Notes under the pieces: generated by a model
The model's input: the letters and a program-made list of their open reading frames with translations, nothing else
What the model was told of the DNA's origin: nothing
Databases searched by the model: none
Program-made: the position numbers and the translations under genes
Shown here: in pieces, positions 1 through 8,849 of the stretch
How the letters are laid out: each line of letters begins with the position of its first letter
Numbering within the stretch: the stretch's first letter is position 1
NCBI RefSeq assembly: GCF_024195285.1
Contig: NZ_JALHBS010000016.1
Coordinates: forward strand, 1 to 64,000
Reading direction: 5' to 3'
Length of the DNA: 64,000 bases
Source: Aurantimonas marianensis
GTDB taxonomy: Bacteria > Pseudomonadota > Alphaproteobacteria > Rhizobiales > Rhizobiaceae

Positions 1-124
1 CCTCGAAGCCCCGATCCTGCGCGTCGCCGGTTGGGACACGCCCTATCCGCACGCCCAGGAGTGGGATTATTTCCCTGGCCCGGCACGGGTCGGCGGCGCC
101 CTCAAGCAGGTGATGGAGGGCTGA
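1..124 (+). CDS. bkdA2: 2-oxoacid (branched-chain) dehydrogenase E1 component, beta subunit, C-terminal end
   Basis: Only the last 40 codons are inside the window; the gene begins upstream. The visible peptide contains WDTPYPHAQEWDYFPGPAR, a C-terminal signature of the thiamine-diphosphate-dependent E1 beta subunit of branched-chain 2-oxoacid dehydrogenase. With the alpha subunit it decarboxylates 2-oxoisovalerate-type acids and passes the acyl group to the E2 lipoyl arm. The stop codon is 2 bp before the E2 start, so the two genes are clearly co-transcribed. A pyruvate or acetoin E1 beta is possible, but the tail fits the branched-chain family best. Confidence 0.75.
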   Translation, partial: LEAPILRVAGWDTPYPHAQEWDYFPGPARVGGALKQVMEG

Positions 125-126
125 CG

Positions 127-1512
127 GTGGGCACCTACACGATCAAGCTGCCGGATGTCGGCGAGGGCGTGGCCGAGGCCGAACTCGTCGAATGGCACGT
201 TGCGATCGGCGATCCGGTGAAGGAGGACATGGTGCTGGCGGCGGTGATGACCGACAAGGCGACCGTCGATGTACCCTCGCCGGTGGACGGCACGGTCAAG
301 TGGCTCGGCGGCGAGGTCGGCGATACGCTCGCCGTCGGCGCGGCGCTGGTCAAGCTCGTGGTCGAGGGCGAGGGCGGGACCAACGAACCCGATGAAAATC
401 CGTCGGAGGTGGCGGAAAAAACCGGCGGCGAACCGCAAGCGCCGCCAAAGACCGGTGCGCCGGATGCGAACGACGGCAAGACGGATGCGAACGACGCCGA
501 AGGCGGGCGAGCGCAATCCGCCAAAGCGGATGGCAAGGCGGCAGGACCGACCACCGGCCGACCCGCCGAAACGGCTGCGGCGCATCCGACGGCAAGGTCT
601 GGGGCGGCGGGCGGCGGCCTCCCGAGGAAACCCGGCGAGAAGCCATTGGCTTCGCCCGCCGTGCGGCGCCGCGCCATGGAAGCGGGCGTCGATCTGCGCC
701 GCGTCGCCGGCTCCGGCCCCGCCGGGCGCATCTCGCAGACCGATCTCGATGCCTATCTCGAAGGCGGTGGGCAGCCTTCGACGGCGCGCGGTCTCGTCGC
801 CGACACCTCGGTCAACGACGTCAGGATCGTCGGGCTGCGGCGCAAGATCGCCGAAAAGATGGCGCTGGCCAAAAGCCGCATCGCCCATATCACCTATGTC
901 GAGGAGATCGACGTCGAGGCGCTGGAAGAGCTGCGCGCCGCCCTCAATCGTGACCGTCGCGAAGACCATCCGAAACTGACGCTTTTGCCGTTCCTGATGC
1001 GGGCCATGGTGATCGCCATCCGCGACCAGCCGGCGCTGAACGCGCTTTACGACGACGACGCGGGCATCCTCCACCAGCATGGCGGCGTCCATATCGGCAT
1101 CGCCGCGCAGACCGATTCCGGCCTCGTCGTACCGGTTGTGCGCCATGCCGAGGCCCGCGACATCTGGGGCTGCGCGGCCGAAGTGGCGCGGCTCGGCGAG
1201 GCGGCGAAGGCCGGCAGCACCAAGCGGGAGGAACTGTCGGGTTCGACCATCACCATCACCTCGCTCGGCGCGCTCGGCGGCATCGCGACGACGCCGGTGA
1301 TCAACCACCCGGAGGTCGCCATCGTCGGCGTCAACAAGATGGAAGTCCGCCCGGTCTGGGACGGCAGCCGGTTTATTCCACGCAAGCGGATGAATCTGTC
1401 GTCGAGCTTCGACCACCGGGTGATCGACGGCTGGGACGCCGCCCGCTTCGTGCAGCGGATCAAGGCGCTTCTGGAAAACCCGGCGATGATCTTCGTCGAG
1501 GAGGGGCGCTGA
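127..1512 (+). CDS. bkdB: Dihydrolipoamide acyltransferase (E2) of branched-chain 2-oxoacid dehydrogenase
   Basis: This 461-residue protein transfers the acyl group from the E1 lipoyl intermediate to CoA. An N-terminal lipoyl domain carries the lipoylated lysine at about residue 44 (MTDKAT). A long Ala/Pro/Asp-rich linker follows, then a peripheral-subunit-binding domain at about 174-211 (LASPAVRRRA) and the catalytic domain ending in DHRVIDG, with His430 and Asp434 as the acyltransferase pair. The chosen start is GTG at 127, because GGAGG at 114-118 precedes it and the lipoyl domain begins at once (GTYTIKLPDVGEG); the frame stays open further upstream, but that overlaps the E1 gene. It sits between E1 beta and E3 in one operon. 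Confidence 0.93.
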   Translation: MGTYTIKLPDVGEGVAEAELVEWHVAIGDPVKEDMVLAAVMTDKATVDVPSPVDGTVKWLGGEVGDTLAVGAALVKLVVEGEGGTNEPDENPSEVAEKTGGEPQAPPKTGAPDANDGKTDANDAEGGRAQSAKADGKAAGPTTGRPAETAAAHPTARSGAAGGGLPRKPGEKPLASPAVRRRAMEAGVDLRRVAGSGPAGRISQTDLDAYLEGGGQPSTARGLVADTSVNDVRIVGLRRKIAEKMALAKSRIAHITYVEEIDVEALEELRAALNRDRREDHPKLTLLPFLMRAMVIAIRDQPALNALYDDDAGILHQHGGVHIGIAAQTDSGLVVPVVRHAEARDIWGCAAEVARLGEAAKAGSTKREELSGSTITITSLGALGGIATTPVINHPEVAIVGVNKMEVRPVWDGSRFIPRKRMNLSSSFDHRVIDGWDAARFVQRIKALLENPAMIFVEEGR

Positions 1513-1514
1513 CC

Positions 1515-2912
1515 ATGGCCGACATCTCCTGTCAGCTTCTTGTCATCGGCGCCGGTCCGGGTGGCTACGTCGCCGCGATCCGCGCCGGCCAGCTTGGCCT
1601 CGACACCGTCATCGTCGACGACCGCAAGCCGGGCGGCACCTGCCTGAATATCGGCTGCATTCCGTCGAAGGCGCTGATCCACGCCGCCGACGAATTTTTC
1701 GCGATGCGGGAGGCCGCCGCGAAGCGCGGGATTCCCGGCATTTCGGCGTCCGAACCGGACCTCGACTGGGCCGAAATCGTCGGCTGGAAGGACGGCATCG
1801 TCAACCGGCTGACCAACGGCGTCACCGGCCTGCTGAAGAAGGCGCGGGTCAAGCTGGTTCCCGGCCGCGCCCGCTTTCTCGACGGCAAGACGGTCGAGGT
1901 GACCAGCGAGACCGCGACCCAGCGCATCGCCGCCGAGAATGTGATCATCGCCACTGGCTCCATTCCCGTCGAACTGCCGATGCTGCCCTTCGGCGGCAAG
2001 GTGATTTCGTCGGAAGAAGCGTTGAGCCTTGCCGCGCCGCCGGAGCGGCTTGCCGTCGTCGGCGGCGGCTATATCGGCCTCGAACTCGGCACCGCCTTCG
2101 CCAAGTCCGGGTCGGCCGTGACGATCGTCGAGGCGACGGACCGGATCCTGCCGACCTACGACGCCGATCTCGTGCGGCCGGTGCGAACGCGGCTCGAGGC
2201 GCTCGGCGTCGAGATCCTGACGGGCGCGAAGGCGAAGGGGCTCGCCGGTGGGGACGGCGACCTTCTGGTCGAGCTGGCCGACGGCTCGGAGCGCCGGGTC
2301 GGCGCCGACAGCGTGCTCGTCACCGTCGGCCGCAAGCCGCTGACCGAGGGCTGGGGTCGCGAGGAACTGGTGCTGGAGATGGATGGGCCCTTTATCAGGA
2401 CCGACGACACCCGCCGCACAGCGATGCGTGGCGTCTACGCCATCGGCGACGTCGCCGGCGAGCCGATGCTCGCCCACAAGGCGATGGCCGAGGGGGAGAT
2501 GGTGGCCGAGATCGTCGCCGGCGAACGGCGTCGCTGGGACAAGCGCGCGGTTCCCGCGATCTGCTTCACCGATCCCGAAATCGTCACCGTCGGCCTGTCG
2601 CCCGAAGAGGCGAAGGCATCGGGTACGGAAATCAGGATCGGCAGCTTCCCCTTCCAGGCGAACGGGCGGGCGATGACGCTCGACCGCGACGACGGCTTCA
2701 TCCGGATCGTCGCGCGCGCCGACAATCATCTCGTCCTCGGCATCCAGGCGGTCGGAGCTGGCGTCGCCGAACTCGCGTCTGCCTTCTCGCTGGCACTGGA
2801 AATGGGTGCCTGTCTGGAGGATGTCGCAGGCACCATCCACGCCCATCCGACGCAAGGCGAGGCCTTTCAGGAAGCCGCCTTCAAGGCGCTCGGCCACGCG
2901 ATCCATATTTGA
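1515..2912 (+). CDS. lpd: Dihydrolipoyl dehydrogenase (E3)
   Basis: This 465-residue flavoprotein reoxidises the E2 dihydrolipoyl group and reduces NAD+. The FAD-binding GAGPGG is at 12-17, the redox-active disulfide is GGTCLNIGCIPSKA (Cys43, Cys48), the NAD-binding site is VVGGGYIGLELG, and the C-terminal His-Glu dyad is in HAHPTQGE (about His444 and Glu449). The length is normal for the family. It starts 2 bp after the E2 stop, so it is the dedicated E3 of this operon; other E3 copies for the pyruvate and 2-oxoglutarate complexes would be expected elsewhere. Confidence 0.95.
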   Translation: MADISCQLLVIGAGPGGYVAAIRAGQLGLDTVIVDDRKPGGTCLNIGCIPSKALIHAADEFFAMREAAAKRGIPGISASEPDLDWAEIVGWKDGIVNRLTNGVTGLLKKARVKLVPGRARFLDGKTVEVTSETATQRIAAENVIIATGSIPVELPMLPFGGKVISSEEALSLAAPPERLAVVGGGYIGLELGTAFAKSGSAVTIVEATDRILPTYDADLVRPVRTRLEALGVEILTGAKAKGLAGGDGDLLVELADGSERRVGADSVLVTVGRKPLTEGWGREELVLEMDGPFIRTDDTRRTAMRGVYAIGDVAGEPMLAHKAMAEGEMVAEIVAGERRRWDKRAVPAICFTDPEIVTVGLSPEEAKASGTEIRIGSFPFQANGRAMTLDRDDGFIRIVARADNHLVLGIQAVGAGVAELASAFSLALEMGACLEDVAGTIHAHPTQGEAFQEAAFKALGHAIHI

Positions 2913-3078
2913 AATCGCTTCCGGCAGTGGCGTCGTCCGGTCACTTATGAATAGGCCCCACGGTCAACCGGTGCCGAGACGCCGCGGGGTCGCGCCCGGC
3001 CGCCCGATTTGAATCGGCGCGCCCGCTCGTGTACAGACCCGCCCTGCGGGGGACGCACACAGGCTGGACAAAGACTTC

Positions 3079-4368
3079 ATGGATCGCATTCGCATTCGCG
3101 GCGGCAACGAGCTAAGCGGCACAATTCCGATTTCCGGCGCCAAGAACGCGGCGCTGCCGTTGATGATCGCCTCGCTATTGACGGACGACACGCTGACGCT
3201 GGAGAACGTCCCGCATCTGGCCGATGTCGAGCAGCTGATCCGCATTCTCGGCAATCATGGCGTCGATTATTCGGTGACCGGCAAGCGCCTGCGTCAGGAC
3301 GCCAGCCTTGGCCGCACCATCCACTTCACCGCCCGCAACATCGTCGACACGACGGCGCCTTACGAACTTGTCTCGAAGATGCGCGCCAGCTTCTGGGTGA
3401 TCGGGCCGCTGCTCGCCCGCATGCACAAGGCCAAGGTGTCGCTGCCGGGCGGCTGCGCCATCGGCACCCGGCCGGTCGATCTGTTCATCGACGGCCTGCG
3501 CGCGCTTGGCGCCACGATCGATATCGAGGCCGGCTATGCCATCGCCGAGGCCAAGGGCGGCCTTGTCGGCAATCGCTTCGTGTTTCCGAAGGTCTCGGTC
3601 GGCGCCACCCATGTCATGCTGATGGCGGCCAGTCTCGCCAAGGGCGAGACGGTTCTGGAAAACGCCGCGCGTGAGCCTGAGATCGCCGATCTCGCCGGCT
3701 GTCTCAACGCCATGGGCGCCAAGATCGAAGGTGCCGGCACGTCGACGATCACCATCCAGGGTGTACCGATCCTGTCCGGCGCCCGCCACCGCGTTCTGCC
3801 CGACCGCATCGAGACCGGAACCTACGCCATGGCGGTCGCGATGACCGGCGGCGACGTGACCTTGACGGGAACCAGCGTGGAGTTGCTGCAGACCGCGCTT
3901 GGCACGCTGCGGCACGCCGGCATCACGGTCGATCGCGTCGAGGATGGGATCAGGGTCTACCGCAATGGCGGCGGGATTGCGCCGGTCGACGTGGTGACCG
4001 ATCCCTATCCGGGCTTTCCGACCGATCTACAGGCGCAGTTGATGGCGTTGATGACCTGCGCGGAAGGCACCTCGCACATCACCGAGACGATTTTCGAGAA
4101 CCGCTTCATGCATGTTCAGGAACTCGCCCGGCTCGGCGCGAAGATCTCCCTGTCCGGACAGGTCGCGACGATCGAGGGCGTGCGGCGTCTGGCCGGGGCG
4201 CCGGTGATGGCGACGGATCTGCGGGCCTCGGTCTCGCTGGTCATCGCCGGCCTCGTCGCCGAGGGCGAGACCACGGTCAACCGCGTCTATCATCTCGACC
4301 GCGGTTTCGAGCGGCTCGAGGAAAAGCTCGGCGCCTGCGGCGCCGACATCGAGCGCATTTCCGGCTGA
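3079..4368 (+). CDS. murA: UDP-N-acetylglucosamine 1-carboxyvinyltransferase
   Basis: MurA adds enolpyruvate from phosphoenolpyruvate to UDP-GlcNAc, the first committed step of peptidoglycan synthesis, in the cytoplasm. At 429 residues it has the family length. The PEP/UDP-GlcNAc-binding Lys22-Asn23 pair lies in SGAKNAALP, and the catalytic, fosfomycin-reactive Cys126 lies in [14 protein letters not shown]. The gene is monocistronic in appearance: about 165 bp without a gene precede it and a hairpin terminator follows at 4417-4449. The ATG at 3079 matches the conserved N-terminus MDRIRIRGG. Confidence 0.97.
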   Translation: MDRIRIRGGNELSGTIPISGAKNAALPLMIASLLTDDTLTLENVPHLADVEQLIRILGNHGVDYSVTGKRLRQDASLGRTIHFTARNIVDTTAPYELVSKMRASFWVIGPLLARMHKAKVSLPGGCAIGTRPVDLFIDGLRALGATIDIEAGYAIAEAKGGLVGNRFVFPKVSVGATHVMLMAASLAKGETVLENAAREPEIADLAGCLNAMGAKIEGAGTSTITIQGVPILSGARHRVLPDRIETGTYAMAVAMTGGDVTLTGTSVELLQTALGTLRHAGITVDRVEDGIRVYRNGGGIAPVDVVTDPYPGFPTDLQAQLMALMTCAEGTSHITETIFENRFMHVQELARLGAKISLSGQVATIEGVRRLAGAPVMATDLRASVSLVIAGLVAEGETTVNRVYHLDRGFERLEEKLGACGADIERISG

Positions 4369-4416
4369 TACGGCGGCCGGGACTCGATCCGGCCGTCAAA
4401 ACGGCGTAGGAAAAGA

Positions 4417-4449
4417 GCCGCGCGACCGCCACCAGGCGCGCGGCGTTTT
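4417..4449 (+). terminator. Rho-independent terminator after murA
   Basis: GCCGCGCG (4417-4424) and CGCGCGGC (4437-4444) form an 8-bp GC stem with a 12-nt loop, followed by GTTTTG. It lies about 50 bp after the murA stop and before infA, so it should separate the two transcripts. Confidence 0.7.
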
Positions 4450-4620
4450 GCCAAAACGCTCACCCATGCCGCCAAATCCGGGCGGCATATTGCTTTTTCG
4501 GCCGTTTGCCCCGATTTATGGCGCGAATTTCCAGTTCGTCGCCGCCCGATCGGGGGCGGCTCCCTCTTGGCCGCGAAGCTTCCGCTTCCCGCTCCGACAT
4601 CGCTCAAGGCTCTAGACCAT

Positions 4621-4839
4621 ATGGCAAAAGAAGAAGTTCTCGAATTTCCCGGTACCGTCACCGAGTTGCTGCCCAACGCCACGTTCCGCATCAAGCTGGA
4701 AAACGAACACGAGATCATCGCCCATACCGCGGGGCGGATGCGCAAGAACCGCATTCGGGTGCTGACCGGCGACAAGGTGCTGGTCGAGATGACGCCCTAC
4801 GACCTGACCAAGGGTCGCATCACCTATCGCTTCAAATAG
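4621..4839 (+). CDS. infA: Translation initiation factor IF-1
   Basis: This 72-residue protein is a single S1/OB-fold domain that binds the 30S A site during initiation. [19 protein letters not shown] and the C-terminal RITYRFK are classic IF-1 sequences. The ATG at 4621 gives the exact family N-terminus; longer open frame upstream is not conserved sequence. Only a weak AAGG lies ahead of it. It is followed after 21 bp by maf, an arrangement common in Alphaproteobacteria. Confidence 0.97.
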   Translation: MAKEEVLEFPGTVTELLPNATFRIKLENEHEIIAHTAGRMRKNRIRVLTGDKVLVEMTPYDLTKGRITYRFK

Positions 4840-4860
4840 CCCGGCGAGGGGACAGTCATC

Positions 4861-5502
4861 ATGACAGCGCGCCCCCTCTTGGTGCTCGCCTCGGGTTCGC
4901 CCCGTCGGCTCGACCTTCTCAATCAGGCCGGGATCGAGCCGGATCGCCTGCTGCCCGCCGATCTGGACGAGACCCCGCAGCGCAACGAGCATCCGCGCTC
5001 GCTCGCCAAGCGCCTGTCGAAGGAGAAGGCGGAAGTCGCCGCTATGGCGCTTCGCGAGCTCGACATAGACGGCCCTTCCTACATTGTCGCGGCGGACACG
5101 GTGGTGGCCGTGGGGCGGCAGATCATGCCGAAGGGCGAACTCGTCGAGGACGCCGTCGCCAATCTGCGCACGCTGTCGGGGCGCACCCATCGCGTCTATA
5201 CCGGCGTCTGCCTGATCGGACCGAGAGGGGCTGTGCGCCAGCGTCTGATCGAGACCCGGGTCCGCTTCAAGCGGCTGTCGCGCGAGGACATCGACAGTTA
5301 CATCGCGTCCGGCGAGTGGCGGGGCAAGGCCGGCAGCTACGCCATCCAAGGCCTTGCGGGCAGCTTCGTCGTCCGGCTTGTCGGCTCCTACACCAACGTG
5401 GTCGGTCTGCCGCTCTATGAGACGCTGGCATTGCTGGCGGGCGAGGGCTACGACATTCATGCACGGTGGAAGGCCGCCACGGTCGCCACGGAGGACGCAT
5501 GA
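4861..5502 (+). CDS. maf: Maf-family nucleoside triphosphate pyrophosphatase
   Basis: Maf proteins hydrolyse non-canonical or pyrimidine nucleoside triphosphates to monophosphates (house-cleaning, with an effect on septation). The N-terminal [18 protein letters not shown] motif is diagnostic, and [10 protein letters not shown] supplies a catalytic Asp. The length (213 residues) is usual. GAGGGGAC precedes the ATG. Its stop overlaps the yacG start (ATGA), so maf and yacG are translationally coupled. The exact substrate class (dTTP/UTP or m7GTP) cannot be told by eye. Confidence 0.93.
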   Translation: MTARPLLVLASGSPRRLDLLNQAGIEPDRLLPADLDETPQRNEHPRSLAKRLSKEKAEVAAMALRELDIDGPSYIVAADTVVAVGRQIMPKGELVEDAVANLRTLSGRTHRVYTGVCLIGPRGAVRQRLIETRVRFKRLSREDIDSYIASGEWRGKAGSYAIQGLAGSFVVRLVGSYTNVVGLPLYETLALLAGEGYDIHARWKAATVATEDA

Positions 5503-5702
5503 GCCCCGGTCCCGCCACGGTCACGCCACTCCGACCCAAGCGGCGTTGTCCGGAATGCGGCCGTGCGGCGGAGCGCGACAACTATCCGTTCTGTTCGGCG
5601 CGCTGCAAGGCGGTCGACCTGCATCGTTGGCTGAGCGGCAGCTACGTCATTCCGGCGTCGGAGGAGGAGCCCTCGGATCCTCAGGCCGGGGAGGCTGATT
5701 AG
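5499..5702 (+). CDS. yacG: YacG-family zinc-binding DNA gyrase inhibitor
   Basis: A 67-residue protein with the Cys4 zinc site [21 protein letters not shown], characteristic of YacG, which binds GyrB and inhibits gyrase in E. coli. The ATG at 5499 overlaps the maf stop (ATGA) and has GGAG 6-9 nt upstream; this start is preferred to one 33 nt earlier inside maf. The acidic, proline-containing tail is normal for the family. The last 56 bp overlap a convergent small gene. Confidence 0.9.
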   Translation: MSPGPATVTPLRPKRRCPECGRAAERDNYPFCSARCKAVDLHRWLSGSYVIPASEEEPSDPQAGEAD

Positions 5703-5919
5703 ATCGGACCGGATCCTGCCCGGCGGGCATCGGTGAATCCGTTTCGGCCCGGGAGGTTCTTTCGTCAGCCGGCGTCGCCCGGGCCCGCTCTGCGCCACCC
5801 AATTCGGTGACATAGCGCTGAACGGGGCCTATCGAACGCGAACGCAGACGGGCGATTCCGAGCGCCTTGAGCGCGGCTTCGACCTCTTCGGCGAGTTCCC
5901 GATCATCGTCGATAGGCAT
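5647..5919 (-). CDS. Small hypothetical protein, charged N-terminus and proline-rich tail
   Basis: A possible 90-residue protein starting [31 protein letters not shown]. The ATG at 5919 has a strong GGAGGATTG ahead of it, and the first 45 residues look like a short amphipathic helical domain; the rest is low complexity (Pro, Glu, Arg). The family is not recognised. It converges on yacG and overlaps its 3' end by 56 bp, and it is divergent from mbfA, so its promoter must lie in the same 216-bp spacer as the ICE box. The clear RBS is the main support. Confidence 0.5.
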   Translation of the reverse strand: MPIDDDRELAEEVEAALKALGIARLRSRSIGPVQRYVTELGGAERARATPADERTSRAETDSPMPAGQDPVRSNQPPRPEDPRAPPPTPE

Positions 5920-6079
5920 GGGCAATCCTCCCTGCGACGCAATTGATCGTTGCATCGAGGCTAACCCGTCGGTCGGGCGTGTCTTTCAAGTGTTATATAT
6001 TCTTCGGCACGATGAATGTCGGCTGAACACCATGGCCGAAAAGCTCTCCATCGCTTGGACGGCGAACGGCTCGCACCGC

Positions 6080-6108
6080 TTGAGAATGAGATTTCCAACC
6101 GATAGATT
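6080..6108 (+). promoter_or_regulatory. Predicted sigma70 promoter of mbfA
   Basis: TTGAGA (6080-6085) and TAGATT (6103-6108) are separated by 17 bp, matching 5 of 6 and 4 of 6 consensus positions. Transcription would start near 6115, leaving a leader of about 20 nt before the mbfA ATG at 6136. The -10 element overlaps the ICE-like operator that begins at 6106. Confidence 0.5.
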
Positions 6109-6122
6109 GGAATCCTTCTAAA
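6106..6122 (+). promoter_or_regulatory. Iron control element (ICE) / Irr-box-like operator of mbfA
   Basis: ATTGGAATCCTTCTAAA matches the rhizobial ICE palindrome (TTTAGAA-N3-TTCTAAA) in 12 of 14 defined positions, with a perfect right arm. It overlaps the predicted -10 and start site and ends 13 nt before the mbfA ATG. In Bradyrhizobium and Agrobacterium, Irr represses mbfA under low iron through such sites. Confidence 0.65.
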
Positions 6123-6135
6123 GAGGGGATGCCCG

Positions 6136-7119
6136 ATGTTGAGCCGTTTGACCGCTTTCACCCGCAGGACCATCGACGACCTTTCGGAGGCCGAGATCCT
6201 GGCGCTGGCGATCGGGGCGGAAGAGGAGGACGGCCGGATCTACGGTGCCTACGCCGATGGCTTGCGTGAGAATTATCCGGCGTCGGCCCGGGTTTTTGAA
6301 GCGATGGCGGAGGAGGAGGATGAGCACCGGCGCCGGCTGCTCGCGCTGTTCCGCGAGAAATTTGGCGAACGAATTCCGCTGGTTCGCCGCGCCGACATTC
6401 GCGGTTTTTATCAACGCAAGCCCGATTGGCTGGTTCGCCCGCTCGGGATCGATCGGGCGCGTGAGGCGGCCGCCGACATGGAAAGGCAGGCGGCGACCTT
6501 CTACCGGGAGGCGGCCAAGCGCAGCCGGGACGCGGGCGTTCGACAATTGCTCGGCGATCTCGCCGCCGCCGAAGCCCAGCACGAGCGGACCGCCCACGCG
6601 CTCGTGGATGAGACGATCACCGACGGCGTCCGCTCGGAGGAAGCCGAGACCGAGCGGCGCGCGTTTATCCTGACTTATGTCCAGCCGGGGCTGGCCGGTT
6701 TGATGGACGGGTCCGTCTCGACGCTCGCGCCGATCTTCGCCGCCGCCTTCGCGACCCACGACAGCCAGCAGACGCTGTTGATCGGGCTCGCCGCCTCGAT
6801 CGGCGCCGGCATCTCCATGGGCTTTACCGAGGCGGCCAGCGATGACGGCGTACTGTCGGGGCGCGGCTCTCCGGTGCGCCGCGGCATCGCCTCCGGCGTG
6901 ATGACCGCGTTGGGCGGTCTTGGTCATGCCTTGCCTTATCTGATCTCGGACTTCTGGACCGCGACGTCGATCGCCATCGCGGTGGTTTTCGTGGAGCTTT
7001 GGGCGATCGCCTTCATTCAGAACCGCTATATGGAGACACCATTCCTGCGGGCGGCGCTACAGGTTGTCCTCGGCGGAGCGCTGGTCTTCGCCGCCGGCGT
7101 TCTCATCGGCAACGCCTGA
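6136..7119 (+). CDS. mbfA: Membrane-bound ferritin-like iron exporter MbfA (erythrin/VIT1 family)
   Basis: This 327-residue inner-membrane protein exports Fe2+ and protects against iron overload and peroxide in rhizobia. The N-terminal half is a ferritin-like erythrin domain with glutamate-rich di-iron motifs (AEEEDGRIYGAYADGL near 35-50, EEEDEHRRRLL, and EAQHERTAH near 145). The C-terminal half is a VIT1/CCC1-like membrane domain (MDGSVSTLAPIFAAAFATHD, GAGISMGFTEAASDDG) with about five membrane segments. GAGGGG precedes the ATG at 6136; an out-of-frame ATG at 6129 lies in between. The ICE-like site just upstream supports Irr control. The gene is monocistronic. Confidence 0.93.
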   Translation: MLSRLTAFTRRTIDDLSEAEILALAIGAEEEDGRIYGAYADGLRENYPASARVFEAMAEEEDEHRRRLLALFREKFGERIPLVRRADIRGFYQRKPDWLVRPLGIDRAREAAADMERQAATFYREAAKRSRDAGVRQLLGDLAAAEAQHERTAHALVDETITDGVRSEEAETERRAFILTYVQPGLAGLMDGSVSTLAPIFAAAFATHDSQQTLLIGLAASIGAGISMGFTEAASDDGVLSGRGSPVRRGIASGVMTALGGLGHALPYLISDFWTATSIAIAVVFVELWAIAFIQNRYMETPFLRAALQVVLGGALVFAAGVLIGNA

Positions 7120-7131
7120 CGGCGCTTGCCG

Positions 7132-7746
7132 TCATTGCTCGACGGAACTGACGATCACGTCCCGGCCATGGCCGATGTCGATCCAGCTGCCGGGGTCGGC
7201 GCTGCTTTGCCGCTTGAGAAATGTGTAGGGCGTGTCCGCCCAGGCGAGGATACGCCATTCGAGATTGTCGAGGATGAAGTCGCCCTGCGTCGTTCGCAGC
7301 GTCAGCACGGCATGGCCTTCGCCATCCGGTTTGAGGACGACGGTAATCAGGAGGTTCGCCGGATCGATCCCCTTCTGCGCGAGGACACGGCGTTTCAAGA
7401 GGACGAAATCCTCGCAGTCGCCCTCGGCGTCGGGATAGGCCCAGCGCTCCTCGACGCCGTAGATGTCCTTATCGGAGCGGGCTTCGATGCGGGCATTGAT
7501 GGTTGTGTTCACGGCAGCCACCGACAGGATCATGGAACGATCGAGTTCCAGCGGGGTGGGCGTGATCCTGTCGACGGGCGGCTCGCACTCGCGCGAATTT
7601 TCCTGACAGAAGAGCAGATGGCCGATCGGCTGCGTGGTTGCGGTGCCGAGGGTCATGAAGGCGCCGCGCGTCTCCGCGTGAGCCGACGTGGCGATGACCG
7701 CCAGACAAAGCAGTAGCGTGGCGCCGAATGCGCGAAATGCCCCCAT
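7132..7746 (-). CDS. BTLCP-type transglutaminase-like cysteine peptidase, exported
   Basis: A 204-residue protein with a signal peptide (MGAFRAFGATLLLCLAVIAT, cleavage after AHA near 24). It matches bacterial transglutaminase-like cysteine proteinases (peptidase family C93, related to LapG). The catalytic triad is visible: Cys111 in GDCEDFVLLK, His145 in GEGHAVL and Asp160 in FILDN. The ATG at 7746 has AAAGGGGAG upstream; longer readings lack a signal peptide at the N-terminus. LapG homologues cleave surface adhesins, but no adhesin or GGDEF/EAL partner is next to it, so the target is unknown. Convergent with mbfA. Confidence 0.8.
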   Translation of the reverse strand: MGAFRAFGATLLLCLAVIATSAHAETRGAFMTLGTATTQPIGHLLFCQENSRECEPPVDRITPTPLELDRSMILSVAAVNTTINARIEARSDKDIYGVEERWAYPDAEGDCEDFVLLKRRVLAQKGIDPANLLITVVLKPDGEGHAVLTLRTTQGDFILDNLEWRILAWADTPYTFLKRQSSADPGSWIDIGHGRDVIVSSVEQ

Positions 7747-8036
7747 TTCGTACTCCCCTTTGTACGAAAAATGTGTTGATGGTTCATGCTTGAGGCAATC
7801 GTGAAAACTGTCAACACATTCAGGGTGTTGCAGCAGCATCGATGGGCAGCCTCGCTCAAGGCTCATCATTGATGGCGAGGATTTGCCCGCTGCCTGCGGC
7901 ACGAATCACGCCCAGGCGCGACCAGCTAAGCCAATGGGATGAAAGCGAAAAATCGCGACGAGCGGCGGCGCAGTGATATAAATATGACAACCGCCCATCG
8001 TCATTCGCGGTGTGGGGATTTGGATGGAACCTTTGG

Positions 8037-8735
8037 TCAGTGGCCGCCGCGCGCCGCTGCGACCAGATCGAGCGTCGCGCGCGCGATGAGTTCGAGGTCC
8101 TGCGGCCGCGACAGGCGATGGTCCCCGTCGCGGACCAGTGTAACGATGACGCCCTCCGAGGGCAGATGGGCCACCAGTTCGAGCGCGTGCTCGAACGGCA
8201 CGTCGGGATCGGCCATGCCCTGGATGATCGTGACCGGGCACCGTGTCTCGATCAGTCCCTCCATGACCAGATTCGCGGCCCCGTCCTCGAACAGCGCCCG
8301 GGTATAGATGTTCGGCTCCGGCGAATAGTCGGAGGGCTCGGCGATGAAGCCGTCCCGCGCGAGCGCGGCGCGTTGATCCTGGCTCAGCTTCGGCTCCATC
8401 AGCCGATGCGTGAAATCTGGCGCCGGCGCCAGGAGCAGAAGGCCGGCAATCTTGGGTGGCTTGCCAGCCGCCAGCGCCGTCTGGACGAGACGGAGCGCGA
8501 TCCACGCCCCCATCGACGAGCCGACCAGGATCGCCGGACCGTCGACCGCCGCGGCGATGACCGCGGCGGCCTCCTCGGTCCAGCGGCCGATCGTGCCGTC
8601 CTCGAACCGGCCGCCGGACTCGCCGTGGCCGGAGTAATCCAGCCGGCAGAAACCGAGCGCCTGTTTTTCGGCCAGCTGCGACAGGCGTTCCGCCTTGGTC
8701 CCGCGCATGTCCGAGCGGTAGCCGCCGAGCCACAC
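8037..8735 (-). CDS. Alpha/beta-fold hydrolase; true N-terminus lies upstream, start codon apparently ACG
   Basis: The serine hydrolase fold is clear: LDYSGHGESGG, nucleophile elbow GSSMGAW, an acid in GMADPDVPF and the catalytic His in RDGDHRLSR. The first in-frame ATG/GTG/TTG is the GTG at 8735, but this would cut into the first beta strands. In-frame sequence upstream (RITVGAGPQGRTIAFRTRAG) reads as normal hydrolase N-terminus. With an initiation codon at 8849-8847 the protein would be 270 residues, a normal length, and AAAGGA lies just ahead; but that codon reads ACG. It is divergent from infC. Substrate unknown. Confidence 0.75.
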   Translation of the reverse strand: MWLGGYRSDMRGTKAERLSQLAEKQALGFCRLDYSGHGESGGRFEDGTIGRWTEEAAAVIAAAVDGPAILVGSSMGAWIALRLVQTALAAGKPPKIAGLLLLAPAPDFTHRLMEPKLSQDQRAALARDGFIAEPSDYSPEPNIYTRALFEDGAANLVMEGLIETRCPVTIIQGMADPDVPFEHALELVAHLPSEGVIVTLVRDGDHRLSRPQDLELIARATLDLVAAARGGH

Positions 8736-8849
8736 GAGCGTCGGCGCGTCCCCCGCCCGGGTACGAAAGGCGATCGTGCGGCCCTGCGGGCCGGCGCCGA
8801 CGGTGATGCGGCGTGGTTGCTCTTCGCTGGTCTCAAGGGGCCTGGTCGT

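Noticed and set aside
5867-6121. Small plus-strand open frame ahead of mbfA
   Set aside because: It covers the promoter and ICE box of mbfA, has no RBS and is antisense to the start of the small minus-strand gene.
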